This document shows, piece after piece, positions 42,369-52,161 of a stretch of 64,000 nucleotides of DNA. The notes below the pieces were generated by a model, which saw only the letters and a program-made list of their open reading frames with translations, had not been told where the DNA came from and ran no database searches. Position 1 is the first letter of the stretch. Each line of letters opens with the position of its first letter. The DNA is taken from positions 343,450 through 407,449 of the forward strand of contig NZ_VNJI01000001.1 of the NCBI RefSeq assembly GCF_007786445.1. Direction: 5' to 3'. This stretch comes from Paenibacillus cremeus (lineage in GTDB: Bacteria > Bacillota > Bacilli > Paenibacillales > NBRC-103111). The position numbers were made by a program, and so were the translations under genes.

Positions 42369-43361
42369 ATGGAATTGCTAAAGGTAAGCAATCTATGTAT
42401 TGAATATGCTTCACCACGCGGTATCGTCAAGGCGGCAGATGGAGTCAGCTTTGCCATCAACCGGGGGGAGATTTTTGGCCTGGCCGGCGAATCAGGCTGC
42501 GGTAAATCGACGACGGCTTATGGGATTTCCCGGCTGCTGCGTCCACCGGCGCGTTTGTCGGCAGGCAGCGTGAAGCTGGAGGACGTCGAGCTGACGACCT
42601 TATCGGATGCGGAGTTTGACCGGCTGCGGTGGTCGAAAATTTCCATTGTACTGCAGAGTGCCATGAACAACCTGAATCCCGTGATGAAAATCGGCGATCA
42701 ATTGGCGGATTCGATCCTAACCCATGAACCCATGACCAAGCAGCAAGCACTGCAGCGGGCACGTGAGCTGATGCAGCTGGTCGATTTGCCGATGGACCGG
42801 CTCGGCAGCTTCCCTCATGAGCTATCCGGCGGTATGCGGCAGCGGGTCGTCATTGCCATGGCGCTGTCTCTAAATCCAAGTCTAGTCATCATGGATGAAC
42901 CGACCACCGCGTTGGACGTCGTCGTTCAGAAGGGCATTGTCAGCAAGATTATGGAGCTGCAGCAAACCTTCGGCTTTTCCATCCTGTTCATTACCCACGA
43001 TCTGCCGCTGATGCTGGAGATGTGCAGCCGAATCGGCATCATGTACGCCGGCAAGCTCGTAGAGGTCGCTTCGCGCGAGGAGCTGCTGGAGGGACCGCGG
43101 CACCCTTACACGCAGGGGCTGCTTCGCTCGTTCCCATCGGTCAGTGGTCCGCGCAAACGGCTTGCGGGCATTCCGGGCAGTCCCCCGGATCTGATCACAC
43201 CGCCGGCAGGGTGCAGATTCCATCCCCGGTGCGGACAGGCGAAGCCACGGTGTATCAACGCTGAGCCGATCGCTTTACCAGTAGGGGAAGGCGTCGTGGC
43301 CTGCCATTTATACGGCGAGGAGGGGACGGCGTATGAGCAAGCCTCTGCTGCAAGCGAATAA
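42369..43361 (+). CDS. ABC transporter ATP-binding protein (OppD/DppD type)
   Basis: A 330-residue ATPase: Walker A 'GESGCGKSTT', signature 'LSGGMRQRVVIAMAL', Walker B 'LVIMDEPTTALDV' and the oligopeptide-type C-terminal cysteine motif ('PAGCRFHPRCGQAKPRC'), which in this family binds an iron-sulfur cluster or metal. GAGGGAG precedes ATG 42369 (TTG 42366 possible). It overlaps the next ATPase by 29 bases, so the two are coupled and act as a heterodimer. Confidence 0.93.
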   Translation: MELLKVSNLCIEYASPRGIVKAADGVSFAINRGEIFGLAGESGCGKSTTAYGISRLLRPPARLSAGSVKLEDVELTTLSDAEFDRLRWSKISIVLQSAMNNLNPVMKIGDQLADSILTHEPMTKQQALQRARELMQLVDLPMDRLGSFPHELSGGMRQRVVIAMALSLNPSLVIMDEPTTALDVVVQKGIVSKIMELQQTFGFSILFITHDLPLMLEMCSRIGIMYAGKLVEVASREELLEGPRHPYTQGLLRSFPSVSGPRKRLAGIPGSPPDLITPPAGCRFHPRCGQAKPRCINAEPIALPVGEGVVACHLYGEEGTAYEQASAASE

Positions 43362-44286
43362 GCTCGGAAAAGCGTTTGCCTCGCGGTCCTTGTTTCGCAA
43401 GCATTCGTTCCAGGCGGTGCAGGACGTCAGCTTTCGGCTTCATGCCGGCGAAATCCTCGCGATCGTCGGAGAGTCCGGCAGCGGCAAAAGTACGATTGCC
43501 CGCATGATCACGAATTTGATTCCGCCTTCCGAAGGGGAGGTGCTCTATGACGGCATTGCTCTAAAGGGCAATACCGCCTTGCAAAAAAAGCTGCCTACCA
43601 AGGTTCAAATGATTTTTCAGGATCCGTTCGCGGCACTCAATCCGCATCACAGGATCGGCTATATTATCGGGCGCCCGCTGAAGGTGCACGGAATTGTCCC
43701 GGGCGATGTCCGCTCCAAGGTGCTGCAGCTGCTTAATCAGGTCGGCCTGACGCCGGCGGAGGATTTCATCGATAAGTATCCTTACCAATTGTCGGGCGGG
43801 CAAAAGCAGCGCGTGATGATCGCCAAGGTGCTCGGTCTCGATCCGAAGATTATTGTGGCCGACGAACCCACCTCCATGCTGGACGTGTCGATCGGCATTG
43901 ACATTATGAACTTGATGCTGGATCTGAAGGAACATCGCCAGCTTGGATATATTTTGATTACGCATAACCTGGGCAGCGCCCGTTACATGGCTGACCGCAT
44001 CATGGTCATGTTTGCCGGACAAATCGTGGAGCAGGGCCCGACTGAGGAGCTCATTGCGCAGCCTAAGCATCCGTACACCAAGCTGCTGCTTCAGTCGTCG
44101 CCCGAGCCTTGGAGGGAGATGGCGTGGGAGCCGATCGAGATGATCGAGCCGGCCGGAAAGCCGCTGCCGCAAAGCGGCTGCCGCTTTCAGCATCGCTGCC
44201 CGTTCGTTCAGGATAGTTGCCGGCACCAGCCTGTGGCTATGCGTGCGGCAGGGGAAGGGTATGAGGTCCGGTGCACACTATATTAA
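43333..44286 (+). CDS. ABC transporter ATP-binding protein (OppF/DppF type)
   Basis: A 317-residue ATPase with Walker A 'GESGSGKSTI', signature 'LSGGQKQRVMIAKVL', Walker B 'IIVADEPTSMLDV' and the C-terminal 'GCRFQHRCPFVQDSCRH' motif. GAGGAGGGG precedes the ATG, inside the end of the OppD-type gene. The switch region reads 'LITHNLGSARYMADRIMVM'. It completes the five-gene importer; the first sulfatase starts 33 bases later. Confidence 0.93.
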   Translation: MSKPLLQANKLGKAFASRSLFRKHSFQAVQDVSFRLHAGEILAIVGESGSGKSTIARMITNLIPPSEGEVLYDGIALKGNTALQKKLPTKVQMIFQDPFAALNPHHRIGYIIGRPLKVHGIVPGDVRSKVLQLLNQVGLTPAEDFIDKYPYQLSGGQKQRVMIAKVLGLDPKIIVADEPTSMLDVSIGIDIMNLMLDLKEHRQLGYILITHNLGSARYMADRIMVMFAGQIVEQGPTEELIAQPKHPYTKLLLQSSPEPWREMAWEPIEMIEPAGKPLPQSGCRFQHRCPFVQDSCRHQPVAMRAAGEGYEVRCTLY

Positions 44287-44319
44287 TTCTGTCATTTCGG
44301 AAAGGAAGGATGTGATGAG

Positions 44320-45804
44320 ATGAAGGCGATACTGGTTTTGTTCGATTCGCTTAACCGCCATATGCTGCCGCCTTACGGCTGTGATTGGGTCCATGCGCCC
44401 AACTTCCAGCGGCTGGCGGAGCGGAGTGTGACCTTCGACAACAGCTGGGTCGGCAGCATGCCCTGCATGCCGGCCCGCCGCGACCTGCACACCGGACGGT
44501 ACAACTTTCTGCACCGCAGCTGGGGGCCGCTCGAGCCCTTTGACGATTCTATGCCGGATTTGCTTAAGCGCAGCGGAGTACATACCCATCTGGTCAGCGA
44601 CCATCTGCATTACTGGGAAGCGGGCGGAGCTACCTATCATACACAATACAGCACGTGGGAGTTTTGTCGCGGGCAAGAGGGAGACCCTTGGAAGGGGCAG
44701 GTACGAGACCCGCAAATTCCGGAGCACGTAGGCGAATATTCGGGCTACCGCGGGAAGCTGTTCCGGCAGGATTGGATCAATCGCGCGCACATGAAGGAGG
44801 AGGAGCAGCATCCACAGGCGAAAACGTTCGCGCAAGGTATCGAGTTTATCCGCGCCAACCATGGGGAAGACCGCTGGATGCTGCAGATTGAAGCGTTCGA
44901 CCCGCACGAGCCATTTTTTAGCCATCAGATATATAAGGACCTATACCCGCATGATTATAACGGGGCGCACTTTGATTGGCCGAATTACCAGCAGGTACAG
45001 GAAACCCGCGAAGAAGTGGAGCATATCCGCTATGAGTATGCGGCGCTTGTGAGTATGTGCGACGCTTATCTCGGCAAGCTGCTCGACGAGATGGACGAAT
45101 ACGGGCTGTGGGAGGATACCCTGCTCATCGTTGGTACTGACCATGGCTTCCTGCTGGGGGAGCATGATTGGTGGGCTAAAAATACGATGCCGCTGTACAG
45201 CGAAATCGCTAGAACCCCCCTTTTCGTATGGGATCCCCGGACCGACAAACGGAATGAGCGTTCGGCCGAGCTGGTGCAGTGGATCGATCTGGCTCCAACG
45301 CTGCTCGATTATTTCGGGGTTTCCATCCCTTCAGATATGCTCGGCTTGCCGCTGCTCGACAGGCTGCATTCCGGTTCGTCCAGGAGAGAGGCTGTTTTAT
45401 TCGGTTATCACGGGGCTCATGTCAACTGCACTGACGGCAGGTACGTGTACATGAGAGCGCCGGCTCGGCCGGACAATAAGCCGTTATACAACTATACGCT
45501 CATGCCGTCGCATATGGCTGCGATGTTCAGCGTAGCGGAGCTGCAGGGAATTGAGCTGGCGGAGCCGTTTTCGTTTACCAAGGGCGTGCGAACGATGAAG
45601 ATCGCGGCCGGCACCTATATCCGTGCACACGAGTATGGCACCCTGCTGTGGGATCTGGAGCAGGATCCCGGCCAGACTAGCCCGATCACGAATCCCGAGG
45701 TGGAGCAGGCGATGATGCACCATATGTTGAGATTGATGCAGCAATGCGGGGCGCCGGCGGAGCAGTATGAACGATTGGGGCTGCCTGTGCCGGACCCGGA
45801 GTGA
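44320..45804 (+). CDS. sulfatase (formylglycine-type), cytoplasmic
   Basis: A 494-residue type I sulfatase. The cysteine to be turned into formylglycine is Cys49 in 'CMPARRDLHTGR' (C-x-P-x-R). The metal-binding Asp9 near the start and 'VGTDHGFLLGEHDWWAKNT' (second metal/sulfate site) are present. It lacks a signal peptide, so it acts in the cytoplasm and would need a cytoplasmic maturase (FGE or anSME type) that is not in the window. It lies 33 bases after the Opp-type ATPase genes and should remove sulfate from imported oligosaccharides. Confidence 0.93.
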   Translation: MKAILVLFDSLNRHMLPPYGCDWVHAPNFQRLAERSVTFDNSWVGSMPCMPARRDLHTGRYNFLHRSWGPLEPFDDSMPDLLKRSGVHTHLVSDHLHYWEAGGATYHTQYSTWEFCRGQEGDPWKGQVRDPQIPEHVGEYSGYRGKLFRQDWINRAHMKEEEQHPQAKTFAQGIEFIRANHGEDRWMLQIEAFDPHEPFFSHQIYKDLYPHDYNGAHFDWPNYQQVQETREEVEHIRYEYAALVSMCDAYLGKLLDEMDEYGLWEDTLLIVGTDHGFLLGEHDWWAKNTMPLYSEIARTPLFVWDPRTDKRNERSAELVQWIDLAPTLLDYFGVSIPSDMLGLPLLDRLHSGSSRREAVLFGYHGAHVNCTDGRYVYMRAPARPDNKPLYNYTLMPSHMAAMFSVAELQGIELAEPFSFTKGVRTMKIAAGTYIRAHEYGTLLWDLEQDPGQTSPITNPEVEQAMMHHMLRLMQQCGAPAEQYERLGLPVPDPE

Positions 45805-45836
45805 CTGCATTTTCAGAGAAGAGAGGAACGAGCGCG

Positions 45837-47129
45837 ATGAGAAAGCCGAATATGATCGTAATATATTGCGACGACTTGGGCTATGGGGATTTAGGCTGCT
45901 ATGGGTCGGATACGGTGAAAACCCCTCACCTGGACCGCTTGGCTGAAGGCGGCGTACGTTTTACTGAGTGGTACTCGAATTCCCCTGTGTGCTCGCCGTC
46001 CCGGGCTTCGCTGCTTACGGGGCGTTATCCTGCGAGGACGGGGGTGGAGCAGATTCTGGGCGGCAAACGGGGAACCGCCGGCTTGGCGCCGGAGCAAGTC
46101 ACGATTGCCAAGCGATTGAAGCAGGCCGGTTACCGCACGGCATTATACGGGAAATGGCATCTGGGCATGGCCCCGGAGACGAGCCCTAACGCACATGGAT
46201 TTGATGAGTTTTTCGGTTTTAAGGCCGGCTGCATCGATTATTATTCGCATATTTTTTACTGGGGTCAGGACAACAAGATCAACCCTGCCCACGACCTATG
46301 GCAGAATCAAGAGGAAGTATGGTGCAACGGCGAGTACATGACGGAGCTCATCACGAAGCATGCCGTCGAATTTATCGACCGGGAAGATGAGGAGCCCTTC
46401 TTCCTGTACTTGGCGTATAACGCTCCCCACTACCCGATGCATGCACCCGCCCAATATATGGAGCGCTACGCTCATTTGCCATGGGACCGGCAGATGATGG
46501 CGGCCATGATTTCGGCAGTCGATGATGGCGTGGGAGACATTGTATCGGCGCTGCAGCAGGCAGGCTTGTTCGAAGATACGCTAATCTTCTTCTCCAGCGA
46601 CAATGGGCCTTCGGTCGAGACTCGCAATTGGCTGGACGGGACCGAGGATTTGTATTATGGAGGCAGCGCGGGCATCTTCAGAGGTCACAAGGGCAGCTTG
46701 TTTGAAGGGGGAATCCGCGAGCCGGCGATTCTCAGCTATCCCGCCCGGATCGCGTCCGGTCAGGTGCGTAATGAGCCGTGCCTTATGATGGATATGGCTC
46801 CGACTTTACTGGAGCTGGTTGCATTGCCTGCACCGAGGGAGGAGATGGACGGCCGCAGTATTTTAAAATTGTTGAATGGGACCGAGGGTGCACCCCATCC
46901 GCAGCTGTTCTGGCAGTACAACGGGCAGCTGGCGGTGCGGGAAGGCCATTGGAAGCTGGTGCTAAACGGCCGGCTCGACTTCGGTCGTCCGGTAGCGGAT
47001 CTCGTTCATTTGTCCAATTTGGAGGACGATCCCGGTGAGCGAATCAACCTGAAGGACCAGTACCCTGAGGTGGTGGAGCGGCTTAGTCGGAGCATCCGCG
47101 AGTGGCAGGCAGAGAATCTAACCGTGTGA
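45837..47129 (+). CDS. sulfatase (formylglycine-type, arylsulfatase A group), cytoplasmic
   Basis: A 430-residue type I sulfatase with 'NMIVIYCDDLGYGDLGCYG' (metal ligands Asp12/Asp13), the complete signature 'VCSPSRASLLTGRYPARTG' with modifiable Cys52, 'YGKWHLG' and 'FFSSDNGPSVETRN'. It resembles the N-acetylgalactosamine-6-sulfatase/arylsulfatase A group more than the previous sulfatase does. ATG 45837 follows AGAGAGGAAC. It has no signal peptide. Two different sulfatases in a row suggest at least two sulfate positions on the imported glycan. Confidence 0.93.
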   Translation: MRKPNMIVIYCDDLGYGDLGCYGSDTVKTPHLDRLAEGGVRFTEWYSNSPVCSPSRASLLTGRYPARTGVEQILGGKRGTAGLAPEQVTIAKRLKQAGYRTALYGKWHLGMAPETSPNAHGFDEFFGFKAGCIDYYSHIFYWGQDNKINPAHDLWQNQEEVWCNGEYMTELITKHAVEFIDREDEEPFFLYLAYNAPHYPMHAPAQYMERYAHLPWDRQMMAAMISAVDDGVGDIVSALQQAGLFEDTLIFFSSDNGPSVETRNWLDGTEDLYYGGSAGIFRGHKGSLFEGGIREPAILSYPARIASGQVRNEPCLMMDMAPTLLELVALPAPREEMDGRSILKLLNGTEGAPHPQLFWQYNGQLAVREGHWKLVLNGRLDFGRPVADLVHLSNLEDDPGERINLKDQYPEVVERLSRSIREWQAENLTV

Positions 47130-47155
47130 GATGGTTCAGCAGGATAACTAAAAAT

Positions 47156-47188
47156 TGGGGGCACCTCGTTCGAGGCCAGCCCCTTTTT
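47156..47188. terminator. bidirectional terminator between sulfatase and AraC genes
   Basis: CCTCG/CGAGG (47164-47168 and 47171-47175) inside GGGGGC/GCCCC arms, with five Ts on the plus strand. It is homologous to the terminator at 35946. Confidence 0.8.
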
Positions 47189-47192
47189 GCTA

Positions 47193-49550
47193 TTACTGCA
47201 TTCCCTCTAACGCATCCTTCAAGGGAGATTCGTGCAGGCGATATTCCCCTGGAGTAAGACCGGTGACCTTCTTGAACATGCGGATAAAATTTTGCGAGTT
47301 ATTATATCTCATGCGGTCGGCAATCTCCGATACCTTGAGCTCGGACGTAGCCAGCAGCTCCTTGGCCTTTTCCATTCGAAACGCAATAATGTAATCGCTG
47401 ACCGTCATGCCTACTTCTTCTTTAAACATGCTGCTGAAATGGGATACAGGCATCGACACCAGCTCGGCCAGAAGAGGGAGCGATAAATCGCTGTCGTAGC
47501 GCAAATGGATATACTCCAAAACATGCTCAACGGTATCATGCTTCCGCTGCATTCGGCGTCGGTTGATCAGCTCAACGATCGGAGGGTAAACCTCTCTCTT
47601 CAGCCAGAGGACGATCTGCTCGGTCGTTCGGCATTTATGCACACGCTGATACAAATTATAGCTGAATAGCGACGGGCCCGATACAGGATCAAGCTCATAG
47701 ACCATGCGTAGTGAGGAGGCAATAAGCTGTGTGAACGATTGTCTTACATGCTCGTAGTTGAGTGGATCGGCCTTTTTTAAGTGACAGGTAAATTGATCAA
47801 GGAAATGGCAGATTTGATCCAGGTTGCCCAGCTTGATCTGGTTGAGAATTGATTGCTCCTGCTGGGTCGGATAGACCGTAACGGCTGAACTCGGCTGCAC
47901 CCTTCCGATGAACAGGACTCGCCCGCTGCCCTCCACAAGCTGGTACTGCAGCGCCTCCAGAGCTTCCCGGTAGGCCAGGTGAATCTTTTGTGCGCTATAG
48001 TAATAATTCCCCACGCCGATCGTAGCGGTGATATGGAGCAGGCTCTCAATGACTTCGCGGATTTGATCGGAGATGAGAAAAATTTCTCCCTGCAGCTCTT
48101 GCTCGTGGTCCTTTTCGTTGCCATGGTTGATGATGACCGCGATGTGGTTATCCGGCGTTTTCACAACGACCCCGTCTGCGCGTTCCCGGATGATTTCTCT
48201 AGTAATGTTGATTGCGGCATAGACAAACAAATTGACATCGCTCTCGGTCTGTCCCCGTAGATGATCGAGCTCTATACAGAGCACGGAATAGCAAGGATAC
48301 TGGGTCGGAATGTTGTAGTACTCCAGCTTATTTTGCAGCTCCGACGCATCCAAGGTGGACGTCAGCAGGGTTTGGATAAAATTAGCCTGCAGCAGCGGCA
48401 TCGATTCTTGAACCTGCCGGACCAAGGACTCCTTGGTTGTTTGAAAGGATTCCGCGTAGTGCCGGATTAACCCGAACTCGTCCATTTCTTTGGCAGGCTG
48501 AGGCATGGAGCCGCCGATCGATTTCATCAGCTCCAGCAAATTGGCGATGATGGTTGAGAACCGTTTGGACAGCCCCACGGCGGCCGCCAAGCTGATTAAG
48601 ATCAGGAGGCAGCATGCGGCTATGATCATTTGCTTAATCCATCGGAAAGGGGAGGTAAGCACCTCGTAAGGGATCACCGATATGTACTTCCAATCATTGT
48701 ACGGAGACTTGATGTAATTCACCATCAGATCTTCCTCGGTGTTTTCTCCGCGAATGCGTTCGACCCCGAATTTCTCCGCATCCTCCGAGGCGATAAGGTT
48801 TCGAATGAAAGGGTACGCTAAGAAATCATTTGTTAGCAAATGCTTATTCCAGTCGGAAAAAATATGATTCGAAGGCGTAATGATGATCATTTCCCGGTTG
48901 CCCAGCTGCATATTTTGAATGATTTTAAAGAAAGCGCGTTCATTAATGTTGATGATCAAATACCCTGACGTTTTGTCGGAGGAATCGGAGATAGCGCGGA
49001 TGAGAGTAACGACGTGAGAGCCTCCGCGGGGAACAGTTGATTCAGACTTTCGATCCAGCCAAAAAAAGGGCTCCGTAGCTGTGGATATCGCTTCCATGAC
49101 ATGCGAATCCAGCTTATCAGCGGAGGTTAAACCACCGCTCGGGGAAACGATAAGGCTTGAATTCTTCAAATATAGGTACACGGAATCGACGTCATTGATC
49201 AGCACTTCCATCGAAGTTAAAATCGTCATGACATCTTGAAATTTCTGCGGATTTTCAAATGGGTTGGCTAGCTTAGTGAAGTCCTTGAGGGTAGGGGAAT
49301 AGGCGTGCTGCAGGACGATTTTGTCCGTGCCGATCAGCATGGAATCAATTCGTTCCTGAATTTGTTTCATCGTATCCCGATTTGCTTGTCCAATCTCGAC
49401 CATCAAGCTGTGGCTTGAAATCAAGTACGTGGTAATGCCCAGCAAAATCACGGGGATGATTGCCATCAGGGCTGCGGAAATAATCACCTTGAGGCGCAAG
49501 CGTAATGCTCTTCTTTTCACTGACACCCTTCGAATGATACTAGTAAGCAA
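47193..49550 (-). CDS. membrane-bound AraC-family regulator (sensor + HTH)
   Basis: A 785-residue paralogue of the regulator at 36108: helix near residues 20-45, extracellular Cache-like sensor, second helix near 310, cytoplasmic part, and C-terminal AraC HTHs ('LSLPLLAELVSMPVSHFSSM', 'VSEIADRMRYNNSQNFIRMF'). The start is uncertain: TTG 49550 has a weak ribosome site, and GTG 49526 or 49520 (behind GAAGGGTG) could be used, which would shorten it by 8-10 residues. It is transcribed on the minus strand and read-through from the importer at 49696-53118 is limited by a terminator. It probably controls that importer or the lyase genes. Confidence 0.88.
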   Translation of the reverse strand: MLTSIIRRVSVKRRALRLRLKVIISAALMAIIPVILLGITTYLISSHSLMVEIGQANRDTMKQIQERIDSMLIGTDKIVLQHAYSPTLKDFTKLANPFENPQKFQDVMTILTSMEVLINDVDSVYLYLKNSSLIVSPSGGLTSADKLDSHVMEAISTATEPFFWLDRKSESTVPRGGSHVVTLIRAISDSSDKTSGYLIININERAFFKIIQNMQLGNREMIIITPSNHIFSDWNKHLLTNDFLAYPFIRNLIASEDAEKFGVERIRGENTEEDLMVNYIKSPYNDWKYISVIPYEVLTSPFRWIKQMIIAACCLLILISLAAAVGLSKRFSTIIANLLELMKSIGGSMPQPAKEMDEFGLIRHYAESFQTTKESLVRQVQESMPLLQANFIQTLLTSTLDASELQNKLEYYNIPTQYPCYSVLCIELDHLRGQTESDVNLFVYAAINITREIIRERADGVVVKTPDNHIAVIINHGNEKDHEQELQGEIFLISDQIREVIESLLHITATIGVGNYYYSAQKIHLAYREALEALQYQLVEGSGRVLFIGRVQPSSAVTVYPTQQEQSILNQIKLGNLDQICHFLDQFTCHLKKADPLNYEHVRQSFTQLIASSLRMVYELDPVSGPSLFSYNLYQRVHKCRTTEQIVLWLKREVYPPIVELINRRRMQRKHDTVEHVLEYIHLRYDSDLSLPLLAELVSMPVSHFSSMFKEEVGMTVSDYIIAFRMEKAKELLATSELKVSEIADRMRYNNSQNFIRMFKKVTGLTPGEYRLHESPLKDALEGMQ

Positions 49551-49630
49551 ATCGCTTCACTACTTTCATCATTAGGTTTAATTCCTGTCTATGAGTTCTA
49601 CATAAGCTTGCTCATTCCTTTATAGATAAG

Positions 49631-49674
49631 TAAAAATATTCCAGAAGAACTAGGTCTGCCTAGTTCTTCTGGAA
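49631..49674 (-). terminator. terminator of the second LplABC-type importer operon
   Basis: A 16-bp perfect stem, TTCCAGAAGAACTAGG (49639-49654) with CCTAGTTCTTCTGGAA (49659-49674) around TCTG; the minus-strand T run is the complement of 49632-49636. Confidence 0.92.
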
Positions 49675-49695
49675 CGGTGCAATTACAGAGCGGAC

Positions 49696-51213
49696 TTATT
49701 TCTTTTGCGATTTATACCAATCGTTCGTCTCCTTAGTGATTTGCTCGCCGCCTTTTTGCTTCCAATCGGCGACGAATTTATCGAACGAATCGATCGGGGT
49801 TTTGCCCATCACGATGTTGACGAACGTTTCATCCTTAAACTTGCCGAGCTCGGTTCCTTTTTCCGAAGCGGTGGGGGAAAGGAAGGAGACGGCCGGGTTT
49901 TTAATGCCTTTATCCTTGACCATATCCAAATTATCATGCTGCTTTTTTTGTACGTCAGCCGGTGCGGAAAGGACCACATACTGGTACGGATCGTAGGCGT
50001 TATTAATAAATGGAGAGCCGTCGGCCTTCAGCTTTTCACTATTCAGCTTGAGGGTGCCATCTGCATTTTTCGTATAGTGAACGCCTTCCAGCCCGAAGCG
50101 GCTGATCTTATACCCTTCATCGCTTGCTTGGTAATCCAGAAAATCCATGATCGTTTTGACTTTGGCTTTATCTTTGGCCAGCTTGGCCGGAATGACAATT
50201 TCTCCAAAAAATCCGGTGGTTTCTCCGAAGCCGGACTTTCCGGTCGGTCCGACAGGAGGCTCGATCATAATCAAATTGGCTTTCGGATCCACTTTGGATA
50301 AATTATCCACATACCTAGCGAAATCACTGGTTTGTCCTCCGAGCATGATGCCGGCTTTGCCGCTTTCAAGCTTTTCCCAGACCTGCGTATTCTTAAGTAC
50401 GGCAAAGTCTTTGTCGATGCCGCCTTCCTGATACAATTTCCGCAGCCAATCGAGCGCTTGCTTGCGGCCCGGCGTAATATCGGCGCTCATCAGCGTTCCG
50501 TCTTCCATCGCGCGCCAGCCATTGCCCGTATCGAACGCCATCCACAGCGCGTCCTGGTGGGAAACGTTCTCGCCCATCACGATCCCGAACGTATCCTTTT
50601 TCCCGTTTTTATCCGGGTCATCGTTCGTAAATTTGATAGCGGTTTTATAAATGTCATCGACCGTTTTCGGGATCGGCAGCCCGAGATTGTCCAGCCAATC
50701 CTTGCGGATAATGACGGCCGCACGCGTCAGTGCCCGAGGGCGGGGAATGCCGTAGATTTTACCGTCCACCTTGATGTTGTCCCAAATGGCTTGCGGTATT
50801 TTTTGCAAATTAGGAGAGGTTTTAATTAAATCGTCCAGCTGCAGAAAGGCGCCCTGCTTGACCAATTTATCGAATTCGGGGTCCGGATATTTCGTCCATA
50901 CCATCGCATCAGGCATGTCTCCTGAAGCTACTGTTACGGCCAGTTTCTCGGTATAGCTATTATCGGGAACCCCCATGCTTTCGTACTCCATATTGAATTT
51001 ATCCTCGGCCATTTTCCAAACCTCCGCTTTTTGCGGCGGATCACTGTACAGCGGAAACATCATGCTTACTTTGACGCGGCCTTTCGAGGCATCTCCACCT
51101 TTGGCCGTGCCTGGGGCCGATGCTCCTTGGGAGCAGCCCACGGTAAAGCTTACCAGCATTCCCGCAGCGAGCGTAAGCGATGTGCTTTTGAAGGATTTGG
51201 AGCGATAGTTCAT
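49696..51213 (-). CDS. extracellular sugar-binding lipoprotein (LplA type)
   Basis: A 505-residue lipoprotein, AAGGAGGT before the ATG, lipobox VGC (Cys about residue 27). Family-1 binding-protein phrases: 'VASGDMPDAMVWTKYPDPEF', 'IKVDGKIYGIPRPRALTRAA', 'DNLGLPIPKTVDDIYKTAIK'. It is the last gene of a minus-strand operon permease-permease-binding protein, the reverse of the lplA-first order. It would capture oligosaccharides for the two permeases upstream. Confidence 0.92.
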   Translation of the reverse strand: MNYRSKSFKSTSLTLAAGMLVSFTVGCSQGASAPGTAKGGDASKGRVKVSMMFPLYSDPPQKAEVWKMAEDKFNMEYESMGVPDNSYTEKLAVTVASGDMPDAMVWTKYPDPEFDKLVKQGAFLQLDDLIKTSPNLQKIPQAIWDNIKVDGKIYGIPRPRALTRAAVIIRKDWLDNLGLPIPKTVDDIYKTAIKFTNDDPDKNGKKDTFGIVMGENVSHQDALWMAFDTGNGWRAMEDGTLMSADITPGRKQALDWLRKLYQEGGIDKDFAVLKNTQVWEKLESGKAGIMLGGQTSDFARYVDNLSKVDPKANLIMIEPPVGPTGKSGFGETTGFFGEIVIPAKLAKDKAKVKTIMDFLDYQASDEGYKISRFGLEGVHYTKNADGTLKLNSEKLKADGSPFINNAYDPYQYVVLSAPADVQKKQHDNLDMVKDKGIKNPAVSFLSPTASEKGTELGKFKDETFVNIVMGKTPIDSFDKFVADWKQKGGEQITKETNDWYKSQKK

Positions 51214-51240
51214 TTCAGAAGACCTCCTTAAAAGTATTGG

Positions 51241-52119
51241 TTAACCTTTTACAGAACCGAGTAAGACGCCTTTGGCAAAATGCTTCTGCAGAAACGGATA
51301 CACCAACAGAATCGGAACGGTAGCGACCATGATCGCGGCCATTTTGATCGTCGCCGGCACGACTTGCTTATCCGCGCTGCTGAGCGCCTCCAGGAACTCC
51401 TGCGTCGATCCTTCAATAATCATTTGCCTGAGCACGACCTGAATCGGCCAAAGATTGGATTTCGTAATATACATGACTGCGCCGAAGAAGCTGTTCCAAT
51501 GACCAACGGCATAAAACAAGGTGAAGGTGGCTAATGCGGGCATCGATAAAGGAAGAACGATCCGGAATAATACCCCTAAATTTTTGCAGCCATCGATGCG
51601 GGCGGCCTCCTCCAGCTCCTCCGGGATGCTTTGGAAAAAGTTTTTCATGATAATCAGATTAAACGCGCTGATCGCACCGGGCAAAATCAGCGACCAGACG
51701 GTGTTCAGGAGCCCGAGCGATTTCACAATCATGTAGGACGGAATCAAGCCTCCGCTGAACAGCATCGTGAATAATACCAGGAACAGGATGACTGAGCGGC
51801 CTTTCAGCCTTTTTTTAGCAAGGGGATAAGCCATAAAGGTCGTAAAAAGCAGGTTGACGAAGGTTCCTAGCACGGTGATAAAAATGGTAATCCACAGGGA
51901 GCCGACGAAATGGCGGTTGGAAAAGATGGTATGATAAGCATCCCAGGTGATCCCTTGGGGCCATAGGATCAGGCCTCCTCGCAGCACCTGGCTTAAGGGA
52001 GCCAAGGACGTCGCCAGGATATATACAAAAGGAAACAGCGTGATTGCAGCACTCAAGACCAAGAAGATCACATTCGCTGTATCGAATAATCTGCTGCCTA
52101 GGGTAGGCTTATAGCGCAT
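51241..52119 (-). CDS. sugar ABC transporter permease (LplC type)
   Basis: A 292-residue permease with six helices and EAA loop 'ELEEAARIDGCKNLGVLFRI'; it ends 'KHFAKGVLLGSVKG', as its counterpart at 33360 does. AAAAAGGAGGT precedes the ATG. It is 27 bases upstream of the binding-protein gene and 42 bases downstream of the LplB-type gene, so all three form one operon. Confidence 0.92.
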   Translation of the reverse strand: MRYKPTLGSRLFDTANVIFLVLSAAITLFPFVYILATSLAPLSQVLRGGLILWPQGITWDAYHTIFSNRHFVGSLWITIFITVLGTFVNLLFTTFMAYPLAKKRLKGRSVILFLVLFTMLFSGGLIPSYMIVKSLGLLNTVWSLILPGAISAFNLIIMKNFFQSIPEELEEAARIDGCKNLGVLFRIVLPLSMPALATFTLFYAVGHWNSFFGAVMYITKSNLWPIQVVLRQMIIEGSTQEFLEALSSADKQVVPATIKMAAIMVATVPILLVYPFLQKHFAKGVLLGSVKG

Positions 52120-52161
52120 TCCGGATTACCTCCTTTTTAAAAGCTTTCTGTATGCGCCCGT